From Streptomyces sp. AC550_RSS872 (GTDB lineage: Bacteria; Actinomycetota; Actinomycetes; Streptomycetales; Streptomycetaceae), in NCBI RefSeq assembly GCF_019049285.1, contig NZ_JAGMUL010000055.1, positions 1-41,589 on the forward strand: DNA of 41,589 nucleotides, read 5' to 3'. Shown in pieces: positions 16,433 to 23,382 of this stretch. The notes beneath the pieces are model-generated. The model ran no database searches. It was not told where the DNA came from and saw only the letters and a list, made by a program, of their open reading frames with translations. Every line of letters starts with the position of its first letter. The stretch's first letter is position 1. The position numbers and the translations under genes are program-made.

Positions 16433-16766
16433 CTAGACAGGAGGAGCGGGCGCCGGGGCGGGCAACAACCAAGCCGTACGCACGCGTTGGAGCGTGCCCC
16501 GGGCCAGGGTGTCGGCCGTGCCGATCTCGCGCCGGGCTCTGGCCAGAGCGGAGAAGGAGCCCGGGTGCCGGCGATCGGAGGCCTCGATGAACCGCTCTTC
16601 GTGGCGCCCATCCGGGCGCGGTCGTCGGTCGCTCCGGCCTGCTGGTGGATGAGATCGCCGAGGTCGTCGACTGCGCATCCTGGGTCCGCTCCAGAACGGC
16701 GTCACGCTCAGCGTCGTCACTCTCAGGTACTTCCGCACCAGCACTCGAACCACACCGCCTTGCCAC
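16433..16766 (-). pseudogene. Possible frameshifted gene remnant
   Basis: The 334 nt between the hydrolase and the ATPase gene contain no intact gene. Three minus-strand segments in three different frames read on from one another with protein-like composition: PESDDAERDAVLERTQDAQ, then DDLGDLIHQQAGATDDRARM, then ERFIEASDRRHPGS ... LARGTLQRVRTAWLLP, ending at a stop at 16433. This fits a small helical gene broken by two frameshifts. I do not recognise the family. Chance coding-like composition in high-GC DNA is the main alternative. Confidence 0.3.
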
Positions 16767-17148
16767 CCCCTGCCAAGGGATCCACGCCCCACTTGTCGGA
16801 CACCGCGTCCAGCAGCAGGAGCCCCCGGCCGCCCTCGTCCTGCGGCGCCGACTGCCGGTGAATCACCGGGAGTTGACCGCACCCGTCCGTCACCTCGACC
16901 CGAACCCCGCCCGTCTGCCGCAGGATCAGCACCTCACACCGACGGTCCGGAACATGCCGTACGACATTGGCGACCAGCTCGGTCACGCCCAGCTCCACGG
17001 CGTCGGTCATCTCGCGCATGCTCCACTCGCCGAGCAGCGAGCGCGCGATGGCGCGGATGTGCCGGGCCGAGTGTTCGCCGACGGTGAGGCGCAGTCGGTA
17101 CTGGTGGCGGAAGGGGGCAAGGTAGGTGGGGGGAAAGTATCCGTTCAC
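16723..17148 (-). CDS. ATP-binding protein, anti-sigma-factor (RsbW/SpoIIAB)-like HATPase
   Basis: This 141-aa protein is a single GHKL ATPase domain. The N-box is ELGVTELVANVVRH, the G1 box is VEVTDGC and the G2 region is GGRGLLLLDAV. Such short proteins are abundant in Streptomyces and usually act as serine kinases or anti-sigma factors. They are commonly encoded beside HTH-DUF5753 and DUF397 genes, as here. The gene is divergent from the HTH gene at 17240 with about 90 nt between starts, so shared control is likely. Its sigma or anti-sigma partner is not in the window. Confidence 0.9.
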   Translation of the reverse strand: MNGYFPPTYLAPFRHQYRLRLTVGEHSARHIRAIARSLLGEWSMREMTDAVELGVTELVANVVRHVPDRRCEVLILRQTGGVRVEVTDGCGQLPVIHRQSAPQDEGGRGLLLLDAVSDKWGVDPLAGGGKAVWFECWCGST

Positions 17149-17239
17149 GGTACGAGCGTGACCTCGCGCGACTACTTTGGGCTACGGAACGGATACAACG
17201 GGTCCCGAAGTGGGCCGAGTTGCGTGAGAGGGGTTCTGC

Positions 17240-18088
17240 GTGACCCACATCAACACCCTTGACCCGGGCGCCTCGCCCCTGGACTACTTCGGCTTCGAGC
17301 TGCGCCGTTACCGCGAGGCCGCGGACCTGACGCAGAAGCAGCTCGGGGACATCGTGTACTGCACCGGCTCCCTGGTCGGCCAGATCGAGACGGCCCGCAA
17401 GCTGCCGACGTTGCCGTTCAGTGAGCGGGTGGACATCGCGCTAGGGACGGGCGGGGCGTTGTCGCGGCTGCATGAGCTGGTGATGCGTAGTCAACTTCCG
17501 GCCTGGTTTCAGCAGGTGGCGGAGTTGCAAGCGCGGGCGGTGGAGATCTGCTCGTTCGAGACGCACATGGTGCATGGCCTCCTCCAGACCAGGGCCTACG
17601 CGAGTGCCGTGCTCGGCGTCCTCGATCAGACTGACCTCGACGACCGCATCGCTGTACGGCTCGCCCGTCAGCGCATCTTCGGGGGAGAGGAACCCCCGGT
17701 GTTCTGGGCGATCCTCAGCGAGGCCGCGCTGTGCCAGGAGATCGGCGGCCGGGAGACCATGCGGGACCAACTCGCCCACCTGTTGTCCTTCGAGGGCAAT
17801 CCCCGAATCAACATCCAGGTGCTGCCGTTCTCGGCTGGGGCGCACGCAGGGCTACAAGGCTCGTTCGACGTCTACCGCTTTGCGAGCGATCCGACCATCG
17901 TTTACACGGAGGGTTACAGCAGCGGGCATCCGACCGCCAACCCAGACACCGTCAAGGACTGCTCGCTCCGTTACGATCATCTGCAAGCCGCCGCACTCTC
18001 CATCAAGGACTCGGCGGAGTTGATCCGGCGCCTAATGGAGGAGCGTTATGGAGAGCACCGAGATTCTGACGGGGATCCAGTGGCGTAA
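17240..18088 (+). CDS. XRE-family HTH regulator with DUF5753 domain
   Basis: This 282-aa protein has an N-terminal HTH_31-type DNA-binding domain (residues 16-75: FGFELRRYREAADLTQKQLG and GSLVGQIETARKLP). A DUF5753 domain follows (about 95-275) with FETHMVHGLLQTRAYA and RINIQVLPFSAGAHAG. This is the BldB-linked WhiJ-like regulator class of Streptomyces, always met next to small DUF397 proteins. GTG 17240 is preceded by GAGAGGGG. The first DUF397 gene starts 41 nt inside its 3' end, so they are co-transcribed. The regulatory target is unknown. Confidence 0.93.
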   Translation: MTHINTLDPGASPLDYFGFELRRYREAADLTQKQLGDIVYCTGSLVGQIETARKLPTLPFSERVDIALGTGGALSRLHELVMRSQLPAWFQQVAELQARAVEICSFETHMVHGLLQTRAYASAVLGVLDQTDLDDRIAVRLARQRIFGGEEPPVFWAILSEAALCQEIGGRETMRDQLAHLLSFEGNPRINIQVLPFSAGAHAGLQGSFDVYRFASDPTIVYTEGYSSGHPTANPDTVKDCSLRYDHLQAAALSIKDSAELIRRLMEERYGEHRDSDGDPVA

Positions 18089-18620
18089 GTCCAGCTACAG
18101 CGGCGACCAGGGTGGCAATTGCATCGAATGCGCGACCATGGGGCCCCTGACCTGGAGCAAGTCCTCGCACAGCGGCGAGAACGGTTCATGTGTAGAGGTC
18201 GCCGAAACCCCCCACACCACCATCGCCATCCGCGACTCCAAGAACCCGGCGGGACCGATCCTCACCCTCGACCCCGCCGCGTTCACCACCTTCGTCGACT
18301 GGGCGTCCGCAACTGCTGCATGACCGTCCCGTTGGCCAACCTGCAATGGAGGAGCGTTATGGCGAGCAACGCGATCCCGATGGGGATCCAGTGGCGTAAG
18401 TCCAGCTACAGCGGGGACGAGGGCGGCAACTGCATCGAATGCGCACCGCTCGGGGCCCTGGCCTGGCGCAAGTCCTCGCACAGCGGCGAGAACGGTTCAT
18501 GTGTAGAGGTCGCCGAAACCCCACACACCACCATCGCCATCCGCGACTCCAAGAACCCGGCGGGACCGATCCTCACCCTCGACCCCGCCGCGTTCTCAAC
18601 CTTCGTCAACTGGACCGCGG
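18036..18620. repeat. Tandem duplication, 311-bp period, carrying the DUF397 gene
   Basis: The two DUF397 genes start 311 bp apart. Identity begins in the shared ATGGAGGAGCGTTATGG leader and runs almost to the stop codons. The long segment from AAGTCCTCGCACAGCGGCGA to the CTCGACCCCGCCGCGTTC end is close to identical, which indicates a recent duplication. Confidence 0.85.
18048..18323 (+). CDS. DUF397 protein, copy 1
   Basis: This 91-aa small acidic protein of the DUF397 (WhiJ-partner) class overlaps the HTH gene by 41 nt. It contains two half-motifs: WRKSSYSGDQGGNCIECA, then WSKSSHSGENGSCVEVAE, and the usual IAIRDSKNPAGPILTLDPAA end. So the N-terminal DUF397 motif is itself doubled within the protein. 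The ATG at 18048 follows GGAGGAG. In such modules DUF397 proteins are thought to bind and antagonise the HTH partner. Confidence 0.92.
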   Translation: MESTEILTGIQWRKSSYSGDQGGNCIECATMGPLTWSKSSHSGENGSCVEVAETPHTTIAIRDSKNPAGPILTLDPAAFTTFVDWASATAA

Positions 18621-18628
18621 ACAATTAG
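18359..18628 (+). CDS. DUF397 protein, copy 2 (tandem paralogue)
   Basis: This 89-aa paralogue of the preceding gene is nearly identical over WRKSSYSGDEGGNCIECA, KSSHSGENGSCVEVAETP and the RDSKNPAGPILTLDPAAF end. The ribosome-binding site GGAGGAGCGTT before ATG 18359 is the same as before copy 1, so the leader was copied too. Differences cluster in the first ten residues and around the linker between the two half-motifs, which may give different partner specificity. Its stop overlaps the convergent hypothetical gene by 4 nt. Confidence 0.9.
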   Translation: MASNAIPMGIQWRKSSYSGDEGGNCIECAPLGALAWRKSSHSGENGSCVEVAETPHTTIAIRDSKNPAGPILTLDPAAFSTFVNWTADN

Positions 18629-18987
18629 AGCGCGGCCCACGGAACCCGGCAGACGTGGGGCGCGGTCCCTTCCGGGCACAACGACCTGATCACCGTCTTC
18701 CGGACCGCCCGCCACGTCCGCAGGGAACAGGCCAACCGCACGCGCAGTTCGACCGCTTCCCGGGCGCCGCTGCTCTGACCGGGGTTCTCCCATCCCCACT
18801 GTTCCGCGAGATGGTCGTACGCATCAGCGGTCGTCATCCCGCTCCCGGGAAAGGTGCGGGCGACCGTCTCGTCGACAATCCGGGCCCGGCGTGCGCCCAC
18901 GGCCTCGTCCACGAGTCCCTTGACCCATGCGAGCCCTTGCTCGTCCGCGTACAAACCGAACCTCAGGGTGCGCGTGCGCGTCCTCAT
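18625..18987 (-). CDS. Hypothetical protein
   Basis: This 120-aa protein starts MRTRTRTLRFGLYADEQGLA at 18987; an upstream in-frame extension overlaps the thiolase gene and was not used. It contains helical, charged sequence (DEAVGARRARIVDETVARTF) and TTADAYDHLAEQWGWE, with no signal peptide and no motif I recognise. It lies immediately downstream of the thiolase gene on the same strand (10 nt gap) and is convergent with the DUF397 genes. The co-orientation with the thiolase may only be positional. Confidence 0.6.
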   Translation of the reverse strand: MRTRTRTLRFGLYADEQGLAWVKGLVDEAVGARRARIVDETVARTFPGSGMTTADAYDHLAEQWGWENPGQSSGAREAVELRVRLACSLRTWRAVRKTVIRSLCPEGTAPHVCRVPWAAL

Positions 18988-18997
18988 GGGCACGAGG

Positions 18998-20167
18998 CTA
19001 CAGGCGCTGGATGATCGTGCCGGTGGCCAGCCCACCCCCCGCACACATCGTCACCAGCGCGAACTCCTTGTCCGCCCGCTCCAGTTCGTGAAGCGCGGTC
19101 GTGATCAGCCGAGCCCCGGTGGCTCCGACCGGGTGGCCGAGCGCGATCCCGCCACCGTTCACATTGACCTTCTCCAGGTCCTGCTCAAACACCTGCGCCC
19201 AGCTCAACACCACCGACGCGAAAGCCTCGTTGATCTCCACGAGGTCGATGTCCTTCAACGACATCCCGGCCTTCCCCAGCACCGCATTCGTCGCGTCGAT
19301 CGGTCCGTCGAGGTGGAAGTGCGGGTCGGCCCCCACCAGCGCCTGGGCCACGATGCGCGCCCTGGGCCTCAGCTTCAGCGCACGTGCCATCCGTTTCGAC
19401 GCCCACATGATGGCCGCCGCGCCGTCGCTGATCTGGGACGAGTTGCCCGCCGTGTGAACGGCCGTCGGCATGACCGGCTTGAGCCCGGCCAGCGCCTCCA
19501 TGGACGTGTCGCGCAGGCCCTCGTCCTTGTCGACGAGCCGCCACATGCCCTGCCCGGCGCGCTGCTCGTCCTCCGTCGTCGGGACCTGGACGGCGAACGT
19601 CTCCCGCTTGAACCGCTCCTCCGCCCAGGCGGCGGCGGCCCGTTCCTGAGAGAGCAGCCCGAGTGAGTCGACGTTCTCCCGGGTCAGGCCCCGATGCCGG
19701 GCGATCCGTTCCGCCGCCTCGAACTGATTGGGCAGGTCTACGTTCCACTCGTCCGGGAACGGCTTCCCGGGCCCGTGCTTGGATCCCGACCCCAGCGGCA
19801 CCCGGGACATCGCCTCGACGCCGCAGCTGATCCCGACGTCGATGACGCCCGCCGCGATCATGTTGGCCGTCATGTGCGAGGCCTGCTGCGAGGAGCCGCA
19901 CTGGCAGTCGACCGTCGTCGCCGCGGTCTCATAGGGCAGGCCCATGGTCAGCCAGGCCGTGCGGGCGGGGTTCATGGACTGTTCGCCGGCGTGGGTCACC
20001 GTGCCGCCGACGATCTGCTCGACACAGTCGGCGGGGATGCCGGTGCGGCCCAGGAGTTCGCGGTAGGTCTCGCCCAGGAGATAGGCGGGGTGGAGGTTGG
20101 CGAGCGCGCCGCCGCGCTTGCCGATCGGGGTGCGTACGGCTTCGACGATCACGGGTTCGGCAGCCAT
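18998..20167 (-). CDS. fadA5: Acetyl-CoA acyltransferase, steroid 3-ketoacyl-CoA thiolase (FadA5-like)
   Basis: This 389-aa thiolase would cleave the 3-keto-acyl-CoA sterol side chain with CoA. The nucleophile is in DCQCGSSQQA (Cys90), the acid-base His is in ALGHPVGATGAR, and the second Cys is in TMCAGGG. The CQCGS context and whole-protein resemblance favour the Mycobacterium FadA5 steroid thiolase over a housekeeping FadA; this rests on memory of that family. It is divergent from CYP125, the same arrangement as Rv3546/Rv3545c. Candidate KstR sites lie in the shared intergenic region, one about 70 nt upstream of the ATG at 20167. The ribosome-binding site is GGAGAGGA. Confidence 0.88.
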   Translation of the reverse strand: MAAEPVIVEAVRTPIGKRGGALANLHPAYLLGETYRELLGRTGIPADCVEQIVGGTVTHAGEQSMNPARTAWLTMGLPYETAATTVDCQCGSSQQASHMTANMIAAGVIDVGISCGVEAMSRVPLGSGSKHGPGKPFPDEWNVDLPNQFEAAERIARHRGLTRENVDSLGLLSQERAAAAWAEERFKRETFAVQVPTTEDEQRAGQGMWRLVDKDEGLRDTSMEALAGLKPVMPTAVHTAGNSSQISDGAAAIMWASKRMARALKLRPRARIVAQALVGADPHFHLDGPIDATNAVLGKAGMSLKDIDLVEINEAFASVVLSWAQVFEQDLEKVNVNGGGIALGHPVGATGARLITTALHELERADKEFALVTMCAGGGLATGTIIQRL

Positions 20168-20200
20168 GGGTGCGGATCCTCTCCGAGGGCTCTGCGGGGA

Positions 20201-20236
20201 ACTCGGCGGACTTGGCGGACTTGGCGGACTTGGCGG
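20201..20236. repeat. 9-bp tandem repeat, 4 units
   Basis: ACTCGGCGG is followed by three copies of ACTTGGCGG in the 5' leader or promoter of the thiolase gene. The repeat abuts the KstR-like site at 20240. Slippage here would change the distance between operator and start. Confidence 0.85.
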
Positions 20237-20239
20237 AAC

Positions 20240-20253
20240 TGGTACGCGTTCTA
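20240..20253. promoter_or_regulatory. KstR-like operator (one mismatch), thiolase side
   Basis: TGGTACGCGTTCTA fits the published KstR palindrome TnnAACnnGTTnnA with one mismatch in the AAC half. It lies about 72 nt upstream of the thiolase start. Confidence 0.5.
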
Positions 20254-20338
20254 GTTCTTCCTTGCAGTGTGCTGACGAAGGTTCAGTGACGGCAAGGGGT
20301 GTGCGGAGAACTGGGATGTCCATGGCTATTGCCAGTTG

Positions 20339-20352
20339 TAGAACCCGTTACT
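20339..20352. promoter_or_regulatory. KstR-like operator, CYP125 side
   Basis: TAGAACCCGTTACT matches TnnAACnnGTTnnA except for the final base. It lies about 46 nt upstream of the CYP125 start, suitable for repression of that gene. Confidence 0.6.
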
Positions 20353-20397
20353 ACCGTCACGACGACCCCTTTGCTGATGGACCGTCAGGAGCTGCCC

Positions 20398-21633
20398 ATG
20401 CCCTGTCCAGCGCTTCCCGACGGGTTCGACTTCACCGATCCCGATGTGCTGCACCACCGCGTGCCCCTCCCGGAGTTCGCCGAGCTGCGCCGCGCCGAAC
20501 CGGTCCGCTGGATCCCGCAGTCGGGCAATGTGGCCGGGTTCCAGGACGAGGGCTACTGGGCGGTGACCCGGCACGCGGACGTCAAGTACGTCTCGACGCA
20601 CCCGGAGTTGTTCTCGTCCTCGCTCAACACCGCGATCATCCGCTTCAACGAGCACATCGAGCGCGACGCGATCGACGCCCAGCGGCTCATCCTGCTGAAC
20701 ATGGACCCGCCCGAGCACACCCGGGTCCGCCAGATCGTCCAGCGCGTCTTCACACCGCGCGCCATCCGCGCCCTCGAGGAACGCCTGCGGACGCGCGCGC
20801 TGACGATCGCCGCCAACGCCCGTGACCGCTCCGGCCCCTTCGACTTCGTCACCGAGGTCGCCTGCGAACTGCCGCTCCAGGCCATCGCCGAGCTCATCGG
20901 CATCCCGCAGGACGACCGGGCGAAGATCTTCGACTGGTCCAACAAGATGATCGCGTACGACGACCCCGAGTACGCCATCACCGAGGAGGTCGGCCAGGAG
21001 TCGGCCACCGAACTCATCGCGTACGCGATGAACATGGCCGCCGACCGGCGGGAGTGCCCGGCGAAGGACATCGTCAGCACGCTGGTGGCCGCCGAGGGTG
21101 AGGGCAACCTGCGCTCGGACGAGTTCGGGTTCTTCGTGCTGATGCTGGCCGTGGCGGGCAACGAGACCACCCGTAACGCCATCACCCACGGCATGCACGC
21201 CTTCCTCACCCACCCCGAGCAGTGGGAGCTGTACAAGCGGGAGCGGCCGGCGACGGCCGCCGAGGAGATCGTCCGCTGGGCGACGCCGGTCGTGTCCTTC
21301 CAGCGGACGGCCACTCAGGACACGGAGTTGGGCGGAAAGCGCATAAAGAAGGGTGAGCGGGTAGGCGTCTTCTATGCCTCGGCCAATCACGACCCCGAGG
21401 TCTTCGAGAATCCGGACACCTTCGACATCACCCGCGACCCCAACCCCCACCTCGGCTTCGGCGGCGGCGGACCCCACTACTGCCTGGGCAAGTCCCTCGC
21501 GGTCCTGGAGATCGACCTCCTCTTCAACGCCGTGGCCGACGCCCTCCCCGGCCTACGGCTGGTCGGGGGCCCTCGCCGGCTGCGTTCCGCGTGGATCAAC
21601 GGCGTGAAGGAACTACAGGTCAGCACCGGCTGA
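20398..21633 (+). CDS. cyp125: Cytochrome P450, CYP125 family (steroid C26/C27 monooxygenase)
   Basis: This 411-aa P450 would oxidise the terminal methyl of the sterol side chain, the first step of side-chain degradation. The I-helix motif is AVAGNETTRNAITHG, the ExxR motif is E290-R293 (EEIVRWATPV), and the haem-binding loop is GFGGGGPHYCLG with Cys362. The start LPDGFDFTDPDV and the RLILLNMDPPEHTR segment strongly resemble mycobacterial CYP125A1. ATG 20398 was chosen because AGGAGC lies 7 nt upstream. Electrons could come from the [3Fe-4S] ferredoxin at 31981. It is divergent from the thiolase under KstR-like sites. A perfect hairpin terminator follows. Confidence 0.92.
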   Translation: MPCPALPDGFDFTDPDVLHHRVPLPEFAELRRAEPVRWIPQSGNVAGFQDEGYWAVTRHADVKYVSTHPELFSSSLNTAIIRFNEHIERDAIDAQRLILLNMDPPEHTRVRQIVQRVFTPRAIRALEERLRTRALTIAANARDRSGPFDFVTEVACELPLQAIAELIGIPQDDRAKIFDWSNKMIAYDDPEYAITEEVGQESATELIAYAMNMAADRRECPAKDIVSTLVAAEGEGNLRSDEFGFFVLMLAVAGNETTRNAITHGMHAFLTHPEQWELYKRERPATAAEEIVRWATPVVSFQRTATQDTELGGKRIKKGERVGVFYASANHDPEVFENPDTFDITRDPNPHLGFGGGGPHYCLGKSLAVLEIDLLFNAVADALPGLRLVGGPRRLRSAWINGVKELQVSTG

Positions 21634-21729
21634 CCCGCCCCGAGGGAGGCAGGAGCACCCCCTATCCCTACGCCCCGTTCCTGCCTCCCCCGAGACGTGG
21701 GCCTCGTATGCATGGCCGCGTACACATGC

Positions 21730-21767
21730 GAAGGCGGCGGCCCCGGGGATCGGGGGCCGCCGCCTTC
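21730..21767. terminator. Bidirectional hairpin between CYP125 and the transglycosylase gene
   Basis: A perfect 15-bp stem, GAAGGCGGCGGCCCC at 21730-21744 and its complement at 21753-21767, has an 8-nt loop. It sits between two convergent stops, the expected place for a shared intrinsic terminator; no long T-run is present. Confidence 0.85.
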
Positions 21768-21789
21768 AGTTCCGTCTGGCGGTGTCGGC

Positions 21790-22212
21790 TCAGTACCAGC
21801 CGTTCGACTGCCAGAAGTTCCAGGCGCCGCACGGGCTGCCGTAGCGGTCCTTCATGTAGTCCACGCCCCACTTGATCTGGGTGGCCGGGTTGGTCTTCCA
21901 GTCGGAGCCGGCCGAGGCCATCTTGTTGCCCGGCAGGGCCTGAACCAGGCCGTAGGCGCCGCTGGAGGCGTTGGTGGCGCTCACGTTCCAGTCGCTCTCG
22001 TGGTCCACGATCTTGGAGAAGCACTGGTACTGGGCCGAGTCCGAGATCATCTTCTGCGCGATCTGCTGCGCCGAGCCGCCCTCGGTCGTCGCGGCCTGCG
22101 AGGGCGCGGCGGCGAACAGGGTGCCGGCGGTGGCGGCCGCCAGGACGACACCGGTGAGGGTCTTCTTCGAGGCGGAGACGCTGCGGAAGGAGGAAACGAC
22201 GGACACGGTCAC
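21790..22212 (-). CDS. Secreted lytic transglycosylase (SLT/RPF-like fold)
   Basis: This 140-aa secreted protein has a signal peptide at residues 1-40, with a basic start, LTGVVLAAATAGTLFAAAP and an A-x-A cleavage region (APSQAATT). The mature domain begins SAQQIAQKMI and contains FSKIVDHESDWNVSATN, where the Glu of HESDW is the catalytic acid of SLT-type enzymes. SGAYGLVQALPGNKMASAG and the C-terminal NFWQSNGWY follow. It would cut peptidoglycan glycan strands. GTG 22212 is preceded by GAAAGG at 7 nt. Family members of this compact size are common in Streptomyces spore and growth remodelling. Confidence 0.92.
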   Translation of the reverse strand: MTVSVVSSFRSVSASKKTLTGVVLAAATAGTLFAAAPSQAATTEGGSAQQIAQKMISDSAQYQCFSKIVDHESDWNVSATNASSGAYGLVQALPGNKMASAGSDWKTNPATQIKWGVDYMKDRYGSPCGAWNFWQSNGWY

Positions 22213-22563
22213 GGGGAGCCTTTCTTCGGGGACATCGGGTCGCGGGCATGCCGGAACCACGCGATGCGATGCGAGGCGGGGGCATACGTCGGCGCCGCGG
22301 CCCTGAGGGCACGTCGGCGCCGTGCGACGTCGTCCAGACAACCAGGCCGGGAAGGTGTCCGCAATGAGGGTATTTGCTAGTTGTGGTCGTATGCGGGGTG
22401 AAGGTCGTTTGTGTGACCTGGCTCTCAATGCGCAGGTCAGGGCGCATTATGGCGTGGACATGGCGTCCTGTTTGCCCGACTAAGGTAGATAGTAGGTGAT
22501 GCGGGTCATGTGGGGTGGTTCACCGGGGGCGGGGTGCGGACGTGACCGTATGCGCGGAGCCCT
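22213..22563. other. Gene-free leader/promoter region upstream of the transglycosylase gene
   Basis: This 351-nt stretch is upstream of the secreted transglycosylase and downstream of the ECF operon. Read on the minus strand it has a direct repeat GGCGCCGACG and a relatively A/T-rich block around 22360-22400 that may hold the promoter. I looked for the ydaO-type c-di-AMP riboswitch often found before Streptomyces wall-hydrolase genes and did not see its core. Confidence 0.5.
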
Positions 22564-23382
22564 TCACCCTGCGGGAGCGTCGAACGTGACCGGGCTCTCG
22601 AAAGCCGCGCGGCGGGTGGCTCGGCGCAGGGCCCGCAGGATCACCGGGCCGAGGGCGAGGGTCAGCACGACGGTGACGAGCGCCCGGCCGAGGTCCCAGC
22701 CGAGGGACGTGGCCAGGCAGTACGCGACGAAACGGGCGAGGTTCGCGGGGACGGCCGCCTCCGGGTCGAAGGCGACGTTCGAGGCCGGCGCGCTCATGAA
22801 GGGCCAGCCCGCGAGGTTCATGATCGTGCCGTAGGCGAAGGCCGCGAGGAAGCCGTAGACGGCGAGCATCAGCAGTTCCGCCCGGCCGCGCAGCCGGTCC
22901 TGGCCCGGCAGGAGGCCCGCGCCCATCGTGAACCAGCCCATCGCCAGCATCTGGAACGGCATCCACGGACCGACCCCGCCCGTCAGCAGCGACGAAGCGA
23001 ACATCGTCACTCCGCCGAGGACGAAGCCGAAGCCCGGCCCGAGGACCCGGCCGCTGAGCACCATCAGGAAGAACATCGGCTCCAGGCCCGCCGTCCCCGC
23101 ACCGATCGGCCGCAGCGCGGCCCCCGTCGCCGCCAGCACACCGAGCATCGCGACCGCCTTCGGGCCGAGCCCCGACTCGGAGATCGTGGCGGCGACGACC
23201 GCGACGAGGAGGACGAGCAGCGCCGAGAACAGCCAGGGGGCGTCCTGCGCGTGCGCGCCGATCCGGGAGTCGGGCGGCGCGAGGAACGGCCAGCCGAAGG
23301 CGGCGACGCCGACCGCGCTGACCAGGGTGAGGGCCGTGACGGAGCGGGGTCCCAGGCGGACGGCCCTGGCCTGGGGGGTCAT
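22564..23382 (-). CDS. ECF transporter S (substrate-binding) component, probably for a corrinoid
   Basis: This 272-aa integral membrane protein has about six to seven hydrophobic helices (SVGVAAFGWPFLAP, ALLVLLVAVVAATI, FGFVLGGVTMFASSLLTGG). Small-residue-rich motifs suit packing against EcfT, as in S components. SGRVLGPGFGFVLGG and VGPWMPFQMLAMGW are typical of the actinobacterial ECF S family. Its ATG at 23382 overlaps the ecfA stop by 4 nt. It is the last gene of the riboswitch-led operon, so cobalamin or a precursor is the most likely ligand. Sequence alone does not prove ligand identity. Confidence 0.88.
   Translation of the reverse strand: MTPQARAVRLGPRSVTALTLVSAVGVAAFGWPFLAPPDSRIGAHAQDAPWLFSALLVLLVAVVAATISESGLGPKAVAMLGVLAATGAALRPIGAGTAGLEPMFFLMVLSGRVLGPGFGFVLGGVTMFASSLLTGGVGPWMPFQMLAMGWFTMGAGLLPGQDRLRGRAELLMLAVYGFLAAFAYGTIMNLAGWPFMSAPASNVAFDPEAAVPANLARFVAYCLATSLGWDLGRALVTVVLTLALGPVILRALRRATRRAAFESPVTFDAPAG

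Noticed and set aside
22213..22563. ydaO/c-di-AMP riboswitch before the transglycosylase gene
   Set aside because: It was expected from other Streptomyces wall hydrolases, but its conserved core was not found.
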